A stretch of DNA of 64,000 bases from Pseudomonas prosekii (GCF_900105155.1 NZ_LT629762.1:5155501-5219500), one strand, 5' to 3'. Positions 46,654-55,841 are shown, counted from the stretch's first letter. Made by a program: numbers and translations. The notes: generated by a model not told the origin, from the sequence alone.

Positions 46654-47846
46654 AACCCTATCGGGTGCTGATTGTTGAAGATCACCCCTTTCAGCATGAA
46701 TTTTTGCGCAACCTGTTCAGTACCCTGGGTGGGTTCAACGTCGAGGCCGTATGGGATGGCGCCACGGCGCTGCAACGCCTGAACACTCACACTTACGATC
46801 TGGTCGTGACTGACTTATTCATGCCCGTGATGGACGGCGTGCAACTGATCCAAAGCATTGCCAGGCTCGGCAACGCACCTGCGCTGGCGCTGATGAGTGT
46901 GGCCTCGCGACGCATGTTGGTCAGTGCCGGGCTTGTGGCAAAAAATCTGGGGCTGGAAGTGCTGGGGCTTATTTCAAAGCCGGTGGCTGCGTGCGACATC
47001 ATGCGCTTGCGCGATTGTCTCGATAAGCGCCGCAGTGACTTGGATGCCTCCCGTCGCCATCCTGTGCAGCCCGCTCGCCAATGCCTGCTGGAAGCCATGG
47101 AAAGCGGTGAAATACAGGCCTGGTTTCAACCGAAAAAATCGTTGCGTGACGGCCGAGTGTGCAGCGCCGAGGCGTTGGTGCGTTGGCGACACCCGCAGCA
47201 GGGAACGTTGCTGCCCAGGGATTTTCTGCCAGCGCTTCAACGTTTCGGACTCGAAGATAAATTATTGTGGCTGATGCTGGAGCAGACGATCGAGGCGCAG
47301 TCGTTCTGGCGTCGTCGTGGCTGTGAAGTGCCCGTTTCGATCAACTTGCCGACCCACTTGCTCGACAGCCACGACCTCGCCGATCGTTTGCACGATCGTG
47401 TTTTGGCCCTGGGCGCCGAACCCGCCTCGATCGGTTTCGAGCTGATGGAGACGTCCACCACCGAGTCGGCCAGCGATTACTACGCAGGCGCCTGCCGCTT
47501 GCGCATGAAAGGCTTCGGACTGGCGCAGGACGACTTCGGCAAAGGTTTCAGTTCCTATTTCAACCTGGTTTCTACGCCCTTCAGCGAACTGAAAATTGAC
47601 CGCTCACTGGTCCACGGTTGCGTCGACAACGAAGGCCTCGCCACCGCGTTACAGAGCATTGTCGAACTGAGCCGCAAGTTGGGCCTGACGGTGACGGCCG
47701 AAGGCGTGGAAACCCAGGACGAGCTAGAGTTCTTGCGCAAGATCCACTGTGATCAGGCGCAGGGTTTCCTAATTTGCGCCGCCGTACCGCCTGAACGGTT
47801 TTATGAGTTGTTGCGCGAAGATGGCCTGAAGCCAGCACTAAATTGA
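46650..47846 (+). CDS. EAL-domain response regulator, c-di-GMP phosphodiesterase (PvrR-like)
   Basis: This 398-residue protein has a receiver (residues 1-120, phosphorylation site D55 in VVTDLFMPVMDG, K110) and an EAL domain (140-390). The catalytic set looks complete: E174-A-L, N232, E264, D294-D295 (DDFGKG), K315, E351 (EGVE) and Q371. It should therefore hydrolyse cyclic di-GMP and oppose fimbriation or biofilm. The start is a TTG overlapping the kinase stop as TTGA, with a near-perfect AAAGGAG ribosome site inside the kinase gene; no ATG fits. Confidence 0.92.
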   Translation: MKPYRVLIVEDHPFQHEFLRNLFSTLGGFNVEAVWDGATALQRLNTHTYDLVVTDLFMPVMDGVQLIQSIARLGNAPALALMSVASRRMLVSAGLVAKNLGLEVLGLISKPVAACDIMRLRDCLDKRRSDLDASRRHPVQPARQCLLEAMESGEIQAWFQPKKSLRDGRVCSAEALVRWRHPQQGTLLPRDFLPALQRFGLEDKLLWLMLEQTIEAQSFWRRRGCEVPVSINLPTHLLDSHDLADRLHDRVLALGAEPASIGFELMETSTTESASDYYAGACRLRMKGFGLAQDDFGKGFSSYFNLVSTPFSELKIDRSLVHGCVDNEGLATALQSIVELSRKLGLTVTAEGVETQDELEFLRKIHCDQAQGFLICAAVPPERFYELLREDGLKPALN

Positions 47847-47937
47847 AGTCAAGTTGTCTACCTGTAACGCGCCATGGAATGGCAACAGTGGCGGAGAAGC
47901 TCCTCGCCGTTTCATTCCAAGATCCGGGGCGTCGGCG

Positions 47938-50900
47938 ATGAAAAATGCAAGCCTGAAGTTCGGCGTCTTCGCTTTGAGCTCTCAACGAATCAACAAGCTG
48001 TTGCTGGTGCTCGCCGGCCTGACGGTGCTGCTGGTCAGCATGTGTTACTGGGCGGTTGAAAGGGTATTGGACGAAGAGCGGATCAAGGTCGACTTCCATT
48101 TTTCGGGCTTGATCGAAAGCATTCATGAGTACGACACGTTTTTGCGCAGTGTCGCCAGTGCGTATGACCGCAGCAACCAGAACACCCTGACCGACATTCG
48201 CCCCGTGTCCCGCGTCGAGATTTTGCAGAAAGGCCAGGAGCGGGTATTCCAGAATCACGGGCTTTTCCTTTCCCAGCCTTTCACCCTGAGCGAGCGCAAG
48301 CGCTATGACCCGGAGCAGTTGCAGGGCGGCTATTCGCTGGGCGTGCAACTGACCGATTACTACAGCGCATTTTGGGCCAGCTCGTTCTATTCGGCGCCAC
48401 AGATATTCCTGTTTTCGCCGACCGACCAATTCAACATCGCGATTCCCGGCGTCGATGGCACGCGCAGGCAATCGTTATTGCTCAAGAGCAACTTCTTTGA
48501 AGTGACGGGGTACTTGTACCAAGGGCTGCTCGCCCAGCACGAGCAACTCAATAACCGGCGCGTGAGCTGGATGCGCGCCCCCAAGGGGCTGTTGCAGGGT
48601 ACCGAAACGATTGTGGCGTTTATCGGTTTGGACATAAACCCATCGGTCATGCCTGAGCGTCGGGATGATGGTTTGCTGACGGTTGCAGCGTTGCTGGACG
48701 CTGGGCAAATCGACGACCTGGACCGCTTGCTGACACGCCCGATTGACCATCGCGTCACGTTGATCTCTCCGGCAGGCGATGTGTTGCTCGGCGATGCCAA
48801 GGGTTCAGCGTCATTGCCGGTTGGCATGAGCCTGGGCGCCGAGGGCCTGCGCTTCAAGGTGGTTTCGACCGGCAAAGATAAATGGGTTGGCTTGTACACC
48901 ATCAGCTATGAAAACTTCTTTCGCTTCGCCAAATGGTCATTGCTGGGCACGGGCGCAGTGTTTCTGCTCGCGGTGTTTTTAGGCTGGCGGGTCAACCGCT
49001 GGTACCGCGCCGGCATCGTCGAGCCGGCGTTGCGAGCGACACGATTACTGACCGAAAGTGAAGAGTTCAACCGCGCCATACTGCAAAGCGCCCCGGTGGG
49101 CCTTTGCGTGGTGCAACGTAACAACAGCAAGGTGCTGCTGGAAAACCAGCGCGCCCAGGAGTGGCAGGGCACCGCTGAGCTGATCGGTTTTCTCAACCGC
49201 GACTATCGAGAGGAAGACCCGCGCGAGATGCAGATCGAGGTGGCCGGGCGGCATTTGCTGGTCTCGTTCAGGTTCAGTCGCTATCAGGGTGAGGATGTGG
49301 TGCTCTGCGGGTTCAATGACATCACCCGCCATGTTGATGATGCCCTGCTGATGGAGCAGGCCAAACGTTCCGCCGACGAGGCTAGCGCCGCCAAGACGCT
49401 GTTCCTGGCGACCATGAGCCATGAAATCCGCACGCCCCTTTACGGCGTATTGGGCAACCTCGAGCTGCTGGGATTGACCCATCTTGACGCCCGCCAACAG
49501 GACTATCTGCAGACCATCGAGCGCTCGTCGGCAGTGTTGTTTCAGTTGATCAGCGATGTGCTGGACGTGTCGAAAATCGAATCCGGGCAGATGGCGCTCG
49601 AGACCGTGACTTTCAGCCCTCTGGATGTCTTCGAAGATGCGGTAAACAGCTATGCTGCCGCAGCCCTCAACAAAGGGTTGCAGGTGTTCGCCTGTGTGGA
49701 TGCGAACTTGCCTGCCCTTATGAGCGGTGACCCTGGCCGCATTCGGCAAATCCTGAATAACTTGCTCAGTAATGCGATCAAATTCACTGATTCTGGCAGG
49801 GTCATCGTGCGCCTCAAGGTGACGGACCTGGCACTGAACCACGCAACGTTGCAATGGCAGGTTTCCGACACGGGCGCCGGCATCAGTGAAAAGCAACTGG
49901 GGCAGTTGTTCAAACCTTTCTCGCAGTTGGGCGGCAGCCAGCAGGCCGGCGGTGCTGGGCTTGGCTTGTCGATCTGCTCCCGCTTGAGCGAACTGATGGA
50001 CGCACAATTGCGGGTGGTCAGCGAGCCGGGGCTTGGCAGCAGTTTCTCCCTTCACCAACGCCTGCCTATCGTCCCAGGCCCATTACCTGACTGTTCGGCC
50101 ATTGAACTCCAAGGGTTGGCGGTATACGTGCGGGCACCGTTCAAGGAGCTTGAGCAATCGCTGACTGACTGGCTCAACCGCTGGGGCGCACGTGCGGTAG
50201 CGCTGCCGTCGGGCTACCAGGGTGATCAACATGAGTTGCTGCTGGATATGGGGAATGGGCCTGGCCAGCAGAGCGTTTGGAATGGCCGGCACATCACGGC
50301 GACCGAACTCGGAGCATCTCAGGGCGAAGCGTTTAAGCAAGCCTGGACGGTCAACGCCTACGACATTCGCGGCATTGCCCGAACTCTTTCGCAGGCGCGC
50401 CCAGGCGGCGTTAAACCGCTCGGGTCATCCGAGCGCGTCGGTGACCAGCGCCTGGTGTTGAGGGTGCTGGTGGCAGAAGACAACCCGATCAATCGCGCCA
50501 TTTTGCAGGAGCAACTCGAGGCGCTGGGCGCGTGGGTCGTCGCCGCTGGAGATGGTGAGGAAGCGCTGCAACGGTGGTCGCCTGGTGCCTTTGATTTGGT
50601 TATCACCGACATCAATATGCCCCGGCTAGACGGTTATGGCCTGGCCCGCGCCTTACGCGAGCGTGACAGGCAAACGCCGATCATTGGCGTCACTGCAAAC
50701 GCTCTGCGAGAGGAGGGGGAGCAGTGCCTGGCAGCGGGAATGGACACCTGGGTGGTTAAACCCTTGAGCATGGACGCGTTGCGCAAAACCCTGCTGCGCT
50801 ATTGCGGCGAGCGCGTGGATGAACAGCAGGAGGCGTCCACCCTGCAGCAAGGCGACCTGGACGGGTGGATCACGTTGTCCGCGACTATGCACCGGCTGTT

Positions 50901-51183
50901 CATCACCACCATGCAGGACGACGTCCGCTTGACAAGACAAGGTCTCGACGCAGGCGACAAGGAACACGTGGTGCGGCATTTGCACCGCATGAATGGCTCC
51001 CTTGCATCGATTCGTGCCTCGCGCTTGAGCGCTGCATGCAACGCGCTGGAAGAGGCGCTGTACAAGGGGGCACTGGACCCGAGCCTGGTGGCTCAGGTGC
51101 GCAATCTGCTACAGCGCCTGGAGGCGGTAATGGACGCCATGGCGCTCAATCCAAGCTCTCAAGGCCAACCATCGGACAGGTAG
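47938..51183 (+). CDS. Hybrid sensor histidine kinase with HPt domain (RcsC-like)
   Basis: This 1081-residue kinase has two membrane spans (about 20-42 and 328-350) around a periplasmic sensor, then a PAS-like region and HisKA with H495 (TMSHEIRTPLYG). HATPase motifs (NLLSNAIKFTDSG, SDTGAGIS, GAGLGLSIC), a receiver with D891 (ITDINMPRLDG) and a C-terminal HPt domain with H1016 (LHRMNGSLAS) follow. With its own HPt it can complete a phosphorelay to the RcsB-like regulator encoded three bases downstream, and perhaps also to the EAL regulator. Its kinase core closely resembles that of the first kinase, so the two arose by duplication. Confidence 0.92.
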   Translation: MKNASLKFGVFALSSQRINKLLLVLAGLTVLLVSMCYWAVERVLDEERIKVDFHFSGLIESIHEYDTFLRSVASAYDRSNQNTLTDIRPVSRVEILQKGQERVFQNHGLFLSQPFTLSERKRYDPEQLQGGYSLGVQLTDYYSAFWASSFYSAPQIFLFSPTDQFNIAIPGVDGTRRQSLLLKSNFFEVTGYLYQGLLAQHEQLNNRRVSWMRAPKGLLQGTETIVAFIGLDINPSVMPERRDDGLLTVAALLDAGQIDDLDRLLTRPIDHRVTLISPAGDVLLGDAKGSASLPVGMSLGAEGLRFKVVSTGKDKWVGLYTISYENFFRFAKWSLLGTGAVFLLAVFLGWRVNRWYRAGIVEPALRATRLLTESEEFNRAILQSAPVGLCVVQRNNSKVLLENQRAQEWQGTAELIGFLNRDYREEDPREMQIEVAGRHLLVSFRFSRYQGEDVVLCGFNDITRHVDDALLMEQAKRSADEASAAKTLFLATMSHEIRTPLYGVLGNLELLGLTHLDARQQDYLQTIERSSAVLFQLISDVLDVSKIESGQMALETVTFSPLDVFEDAVNSYAAAALNKGLQVFACVDANLPALMSGDPGRIRQILNNLLSNAIKFTDSGRVIVRLKVTDLALNHATLQWQVSDTGAGISEKQLGQLFKPFSQLGGSQQAGGAGLGLSICSRLSELMDAQLRVVSEPGLGSSFSLHQRLPIVPGPLPDCSAIELQGLAVYVRAPFKELEQSLTDWLNRWGARAVALPSGYQGDQHELLLDMGNGPGQQSVWNGRHITATELGASQGEAFKQAWTVNAYDIRGIARTLSQARPGGVKPLGSSERVGDQRLVLRVLVAEDNPINRAILQEQLEALGAWVVAAGDGEEALQRWSPGAFDLVITDINMPRLDGYGLARALRERDRQTPIIGVTANALREEGEQCLAAGMDTWVVKPLSMDALRKTLLRYCGERVDEQQEASTLQQGDLDGWITLSATMHRLFITTMQDDVRLTRQGLDAGDKEHVVRHLHRMNGSLASIRASRLSAACNALEEALYKGALDPSLVAQVRNLLQRLEAVMDAMALNPSSQGQPSDR

Positions 51184-51185
51184 AT

Positions 51186-51833
51186 ATGAAAAAAATCAAG
51201 GTAGTGATTGCGGACGATCATCCCATCGTGCTGCTCGGTGTGCGTGAAGTTATCCAGCGCGACGGACGTTTTATAGTGGTTGGCGAAGCGACCAGTTCCA
51301 GCCAATTGATCGACAGGCTTCAGAGCGAAAAACCGGACGTGGTCATTACCGACTTTCACATGCCCGGTGACTCGACGTTTGGTGACGGCCTCAAACTGAT
51401 TGAGTACCTCACGCGAAGGTTTGTCGACACGCAGATCCTGGTGCTGACCATGATGTCCAACAACTTGATCGTGTCACGCCTGCATGAATTGGGGGTGATG
51501 GGGGTTATTCAAAAAAACCACTTGCACGAAGAAATTGAAAACGCCCTGAACGCACTCGCCTCGCGGCGTAACTACCAGAGCCCCGTGCAGGAAGCCATCT
51601 CGGTTATCCACAATCAACAACAGGTCGACGAACGCTTTGCCAGCTTATCCCTGCGTGAAATGGAAATATTGCGCCTCTTCGTGGCCGGCCACAGCGTGAC
51701 GGACATTGCAAGCATGGTTAATCGCAGCAGCAAGACAGTGAGTGCGCAAAAGGTCTCAGCGATGCGCAAGCTGGCGGTCACAACCGATCAGGCGCTGGTG
51801 ACTTACTGCGTGAGCGCCGGGAAGTTTCAATAA
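51186..51833 (+). CDS. NarL/RcsB-like response regulator
   Basis: This 215-residue regulator has a receiver domain (phospho-acceptor D56 in VITDFHMPG, acidic pair D10-D11, and K in the QKNHL stretch) and a LuxR-type helix-turn-helix (ASLSLREMEILRLFVAGHSV, then TDIASMVNRSSKTVSAQKVSAM). It starts three bases after the HPt-kinase stop codon and is its likely partner. In the P. aeruginosa CupD locus, RcsB activates the fimbrial operon, and the same role is inferred here. Confidence 0.92.
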   Translation: MKKIKVVIADDHPIVLLGVREVIQRDGRFIVVGEATSSSQLIDRLQSEKPDVVITDFHMPGDSTFGDGLKLIEYLTRRFVDTQILVLTMMSNNLIVSRLHELGVMGVIQKNHLHEEIENALNALASRRNYQSPVQEAISVIHNQQQVDERFASLSLREMEILRLFVAGHSVTDIASMVNRSSKTVSAQKVSAMRKLAVTTDQALVTYCVSAGKFQ

Positions 51834-51845
51834 CGCTCGGCAACT

Positions 51846-51865
51846 TTAAGAACTGCCTGATGGCC
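51846..51865 (+). promoter_or_regulatory. Candidate regulator box upstream of the small receiver-like gene
   Basis: TTAAGAACTGCCTGATGGCC matches 43731-43750 at 16 of 20 positions. Its left half resembles the enterobacterial RcsAB box (TAAGAA). It starts 73 bases before the gene at 51919. It is a candidate target of the RcsB-like regulator. Confidence 0.4.
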
Positions 51866-51918
51866 CGCGGTAAGCGCCACGTTGATCATGCCCTCATTTA
51901 TCCACAGGGATCGTCTAA

Positions 51919-52311
51919 ATGAGCGGCAAGTGCGTGAAGCAGAAAAACATCATGGTGCTGTGCCGCCATGTCGGTGTTCTGCTTAATTACAGTGGGTTGT
52001 TAAATGAAGTAGGGTATTTCCACGTGATCCTCTGTTCTAATATGAAAGAGGTTTTGAGTACCGTTGATAAAACCAAAAAAATCGATTGTTTCATTGTAGA
52101 TGGCTTTCGGATAGACAGTACCGATAAGCAATATATCCGACGTTTGAATCGCCGTTGCCTGATAAAGAACTTTATGCTAATTGGTGATTTGGCTTTTGGT
52201 GACCAGCCACGTTTATTTACTTGGGCCAAAACACATTGCATTCCGTTATTAGGGATTTCCAAGCAACCTGTGAGCGCATCAGATTTGAAACGGTATCTAG
52301 AAATACTATAG
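51919..52311 (+). CDS. Small degenerate receiver-like protein
   Basis: This 130-residue protein has the order of segments expected of a CheY-like receiver. IMVLCRHVGVLL fits strand 1, HVILCSNMKEVL fits strand 2 and its helix, and KKIDCFIVDGFRID has an Asp where the phospho-acceptor lies. NFMLIGDLAF fits strand 4, and PLLGISKQPVSASDLKRYLEIL resembles strand 5 with the K-P motif altered to KQP. The usual acidic pair after strand 1 is missing (CRHV), so normal phosphorylation is doubtful. The gene is more AT-rich than its neighbours and has a weak ribosome site. I know of no named homologue in the Pvr/Rcs system. Confidence 0.55.
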   Translation: MSGKCVKQKNIMVLCRHVGVLLNYSGLLNEVGYFHVILCSNMKEVLSTVDKTKKIDCFIVDGFRIDSTDKQYIRRLNRRCLIKNFMLIGDLAFGDQPRLFTWAKTHCIPLLGISKQPVSASDLKRYLEIL

Positions 52312-53218
52312 AGAGTATGCGCGGGTTGATATCGTAGCGTGGACTATTCTCCGATTTGAAAGAGCCGCACGCATGACATCAAGGCCCACTACCGCCTTCA
52401 AAAAGATGAGTGGTGACCGTATTTGCGAGGCACAAGCTTGCAGCGCTGGTCCAGCGCCGAGGAATACATGGCGACGTAACTCTGCCTCGGCACTGACCTC
52501 AATACAGAGTCCGCCGTTGCTATGCGACGGCAGCGGGAGGCTCCTAGCCAAGTTCGGCAGGTAAGCCACTTTTCGATGAGAACCAATCCAATTTCATCGT
52601 TACGCCAGATGTGAATGTTGCCAAGTACTGTACACGTTGTACGTGTATGCCCTCATCGATTCAATGTCTGCTCTTGGCCGATGACTGCGTGTCGCCAGCG
52701 GCAGCAATGGGCAGCTCTCTACCGATCATGTTCTAAGCGTGCTGGTCAAATCCGATGCAATCGGTGGTCTGATCGAATGCAAGCGCCTGATCAAGTGCAA
52801 TGCAAACGGGTGGTCAGTACCGATGCAATCAGGTGGTCAAGTGGAGTGCAATTTCGCAACTCAACGTACCATCCCGTTGACCCCGACTCATTCGGTGCGT
52901 GCAAAAGGGCTAAATGAGTGGATCGGATGACGCGAGATCAACGCCACGTTTGCCGCGATCAGCTAGCAAAACCGAAAGAAGCTTTTCTGTGCGTTTAACC
53001 ATTGCCAGCGTAATGTTTAACGACACCATCTGTTACGTCCCAATGCCTACAAAACCTTGTGCCTTTGCCTACGGGTAAGACAGAATCCGCCGGCTTGTTC
53101 GCTGAAGGCCCCGCCGGTAACTTTGTCCCATCACTGCACATCAGTGATCGGGTTTAGTAGCTCGGCAGTCATCTTCGGTTGTACAAGTCTCCTTCGGTCA
53201 GGTTTGCCAGTGCTTGAT
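52312..53218. other. Gene-poor region with mobile-element footprints
   Basis: No convincing gene is seen. At about 52738-52870 a set of short repeats (CCGATGCAATCGGTGGTC at 52751, CCGATGCAATCAGGTGGTC near 52821, and related GATCAAGTGCAATGCAAACG) looks like the multiple terminal repeats of IS21-family ends, with no transposase genes next to them. The 52630-52740 stretch (CGTGTCGCCAGCGGCAGCAA) also looks like a dispersed Pseudomonas repeat. Open frames at 52306-52586 on both strands are short and unlike known proteins. This marks the right edge of the fimbrial region. Confidence 0.5.
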
Positions 53219-53340
53219 GGTGGTTGTGTACAGGGCGCCCTCGGGCGCGCCGGGGTTTTAGGTGACTTTGCCGGTCTACTAACCTGTGCACAGCCGCCAC
53301 CCTCTCGTTTAGTAGCGAGTCGGTTGCAGCTCAACCGGAG
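53219..53340 (+). promoter_or_regulatory. Structured 5' leader of the DUF6124 gene
   Basis: A 16-bp stem pairs 53219-53234 (GGTGGTTGTGTACAGG) with 53283-53298 (CCTGTGCACAGCCGCC), with three G-U pairs. It encloses two hairpins (GCGCC/GGCGC at 53235-53248 and CCGG/CCGG at 53250-53274), giving a three-way-junction shape. Two more hairpins follow: CTCG/CGAG at 53304-53319, and CGGTTG/CAACCG at 53321-53337, which ends at the GGAG ribosome site. The leader could control translation; its ligand or partner is unknown. Confidence 0.55.
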
Positions 53341-53349
53341 AAAGTCCCT

Positions 53350-53718
53350 ATGTTCAAAGTAACCCCGAATCCGCCGCACACCGATCCAGTACCCTACGAC
53401 GCCTCTTTCGATCTCGACCCCGAAAAGATCAAAGCAGCCGCCGACCGCGCGCTCAAAATCTACCTGAACCCCGGGGCGACGAAAGCGCAGATAGCGCCCC
53501 GCAAACCCAGCAGCATCTTCGCCATCGACCCGTCGGCAGATGACGAGACCTTACTCGTCGATGCGTGCGATGCATTTGCGTCCGCGAGCATCATCGTCAA
53601 CGACCTTGTCGGCCTGACGGAGAATCCACGACGCCAAACGCTGCTGGTGCTGCAACGGGTGATCACGATGGGCGAGTTAGCGGTCAATCGCGTACTGGAT
53701 AACCACAAGCCCGGCTAG
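53350..53718 (+). CDS. DUF6124 (formerly DUF3077) family protein
   Basis: This 122-residue cytoplasmic protein belongs to a Pseudomonas-restricted family typically starting MFKVTPNPP. The body is alpha-helical (DETLLVDACDAFASASIIVN, VGLTENPRRQTLLVLQRVI). GGAGAAAG precedes the ATG, and a strong terminator follows. Its function is unknown. It is notable for the long structured leader before it. Confidence 0.85.
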   Translation: MFKVTPNPPHTDPVPYDASFDLDPEKIKAAADRALKIYLNPGATKAQIAPRKPSSIFAIDPSADDETLLVDACDAFASASIIVNDLVGLTENPRRQTLLVLQRVITMGELAVNRVLDNHKPG

Positions 53719-53731
53719 TCGCCAGGCGATT

Positions 53732-53757
53732 AACGAGGGGATTGCCCCCTCGTTATT
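53732..53757. terminator. Rho-independent terminator after the DUF6124 gene
   Basis: AACGAGGGG-ATTG-CCCCCTCGTT followed by ATTT; it lies between convergent genes and could serve both. Confidence 0.8.
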
Positions 53758-53769
53758 TCGATCAATCAA

Positions 53770-55173
53770 CTATCCCTCCAACACCCGCGCCGGAAAAAAC
53801 AACTCAAAACACGTCAATCCGTCCGCGCTGGTCACGCCATACCTTCCGCTGTGCAACTGCATGATCGTCGCCACAATCGACAAGCCCAATCCGTTCGCTT
53901 GCGCCGATCGCTCCCGCGACTCATCGACGCGATAAAACCGGTCAAACAATTTCGGCAGATGCTCCGGCGCAATGGTCGCGCCTCGGTTGCTCACGCGCAG
54001 AAAGATGCCGTCGGAGGAGGGCGTCGCGCTGACGACCAATTCCGAATCTGGCGCGCCGTACTTGATGGCGTTCGAACACAGGTTGGCCAATGCCCGGCGC
54101 AGCAACATCGGCTCGGCGCAGATCACGCCGCTGCCATGCGCGTTGATGCTGATGCCGACGTCCGCCGCCAAGCCTTCAAAATAATCCGCCATGCGTTCCA
54201 TTTCGTCGGCCGCGTCCAGTTCCTGGCGTTGGCGCAAGGCGCTGGCGGGGTCGGTGCGGGCGAGGAACAGCATGTTGTCGAGCATGCGCGCCAGGCGTTC
54301 GAGTTCTTCGACGTTGGAGGCGAGCAGTTGTTGGTAGGCTTCGACGCTGCGGTTTTGCTGGAGGGCGACTTGGGTTTCGCCGAGCAAATTGTTGATCGGC
54401 GTGCGCAGTTCGTGGGCCATGTCGGTGGAGACTTGGCCGAGTTGCACGAAGCCGGTGGCGAGGCGGTCGAGCACGCCGTTAAACGCGTCGATCATCGGCA
54501 CGATTTCCAGCGGCGCGCCTTCGCTGCCAAGGCGTTCGCCGAGGTTGCCGACGCCGATGCCTTGCGCGTGCACCGCGAGCCGTCGCAGCGGGCGCAGTCC
54601 GTGATAAAGCAGCCAGTAACCGCAGAGCGCGAGCAGCAACGCGGCGATGCTGGCCAGGATGTACACGCGCAACCGGTAGTTGGCGAGCACGCTGGTGCGC
54701 TCGGTCATCAGCCGCCCGGTCAGTACTTGCAGGCTGCCGACGTCGCCGGAATCGATGATCGCCGACGCTGCCGCAAACGGCACGCCATCGACGCTGGGGA
54801 AATGCTGCACATCGCTCAGTGCCAGCGGACGGTCCATCGCCACCGGCGACAACGTCGGTATCAGCAGGTTGCCGGGGTTGACCACCAGCAGCGGCTTTTG
54901 CCCCGGCTCGCCAATGGTCAGCACCGACTCGCGGTTGCCGAGCATGTTCTGGAACAGCGCCGGTTTGGTCTTGATCAGGTCCAGCGTATTGCTGTCATTG
55001 AGCAGCGTGCGCATCTGATCGACGCGAGTGATCAGCGCCGCATCATCGCGGCGCACCAGCTCACGCTCGAGTTCGCGGTACAACGCCACGCCCAATGTCG
55101 CCAACGAGGCGAAGGCGAGCAGGGCAAACAACAGCGCCAGGCGCAGCGTCAGGGAATGCGCTCTGCGGGTCAT
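53770..55173 (-). CDS. Heavy-metal-type sensor histidine kinase
   Basis: This 467-residue membrane kinase of the CusS/CopS/IrlS family has two spans (about 10-32 and 167-188), a periplasmic sensor of about 130 residues, a HAMP linker, HisKA with His in [14 protein letters not shown], and HATPase motifs ([30 protein letters not shown]). The family responds to copper, zinc, cadmium or silver; the metal cannot be told from sequence. Its ATG overlaps the response regulator stop by four bases. Confidence 0.9.
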   Translation of the reverse strand: MTRRAHSLTLRLALLFALLAFASLATLGVALYRELERELVRRDDAALITRVDQMRTLLNDSNTLDLIKTKPALFQNMLGNRESVLTIGEPGQKPLLVVNPGNLLIPTLSPVAMDRPLALSDVQHFPSVDGVPFAAASAIIDSGDVGSLQVLTGRLMTERTSVLANYRLRVYILASIAALLLALCGYWLLYHGLRPLRRLAVHAQGIGVGNLGERLGSEGAPLEIVPMIDAFNGVLDRLATGFVQLGQVSTDMAHELRTPINNLLGETQVALQQNRSVEAYQQLLASNVEELERLARMLDNMLFLARTDPASALRQRQELDAADEMERMADYFEGLAADVGISINAHGSGVICAEPMLLRRALANLCSNAIKYGAPDSELVVSATPSSDGIFLRVSNRGATIAPEHLPKLFDRFYRVDESRERSAQANGLGLSIVATIMQLHSGRYGVTSADGLTCFELFFPARVLEG

Positions 55174-55841
55174 GGCTGCGTATCAAAGCGGTAGCCGATA
55201 CCGCGCACGCTGTGGATCAGTTTCAGTTGAAACGGGTCATCGACTTTCATGCGCAAACGCCGCACCGCGACATCGACGACATTAGTGTCGCTGTCGAAAT
55301 TCATGTCCCACACCCGCGAGGCAATCAGAGAGCGCGACAGCACTTGGCCCTGATGCGTGGCAAACAAATGCAGCAAGGCGAATTCTTTATTGGTCAGGGT
55401 GATGCGCGCACCGGCACGGGTGATGCGGCGCTTGAGCACGTCAATCTGCAGGTCAGCGACTTGCAGTTGTTCCTCTTCGCGGGACGGGCCGCGACGGGTC
55501 AACGTGCGCAGGCGCGCCACCAGTTCGGCGAAGGAAAACGGTTTGATCAGGTAGTCGTCGGCGCCCAGTTCGAGGCCTTTGATGCGGTCGGCAATGTCAT
55601 CGCGAGCGCTGAGAAACAACACTGGCGTGTCGGCCTCTTTGCGCAAGCGCCGCAACACTTCCCAGCCGTCCATTTTCGGCATCATCACGTCGAGCACGAT
55701 GACGTCGAACGAGGTTTCCAGTGCCAGGTGCAGGCCGTCGACGCCATTACGCGCCAGGCTCACCGAGTAACCGAGTTCCTGCAGGCCGTTGAGCAGGTAA
55801 TTGCCTGCCTTCGGCTCGTCTTCAACGACAAGGATGTTCAT
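55170..55841 (-). CDS. Heavy-metal-type response regulator (OmpR family)
   Basis: This 223-residue regulator of the CopR/CzcR/IrlR group has a receiver (acidic pair in VVEDEPKAG, acceptor D51 in [14 protein letters not shown] in LIKPFSF) and an OmpR-type winged helix ([23 protein letters not shown] to SVRGIGYRF). It forms an operon with the sensor gene. Two TGACAAAG-TGTAAT sequences near the DUF2790 and hydrolase genes upstream are candidate binding sites. Confidence 0.93.
   Translation of the reverse strand: MNILVVEDEPKAGNYLLNGLQELGYSVSLARNGVDGLHLALETSFDVIVLDVMMPKMDGWEVLRRLRKEADTPVLFLSARDDIADRIKGLELGADDYLIKPFSFAELVARLRTLTRRGPSREEEQLQVADLQIDVLKRRITRAGARITLTNKEFALLHLFATHQGQVLSRSLIASRVWDMNFDSDTNVVDVAVRRLRMKVDDPFQLKLIHSVRGIGYRFDTQP

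Noticed and set aside
52306..52586. Short frames on both strands that might be transposase remnants
   Set aside because: No transposase motif could be recognised; reported only as part of the gene-poor region.
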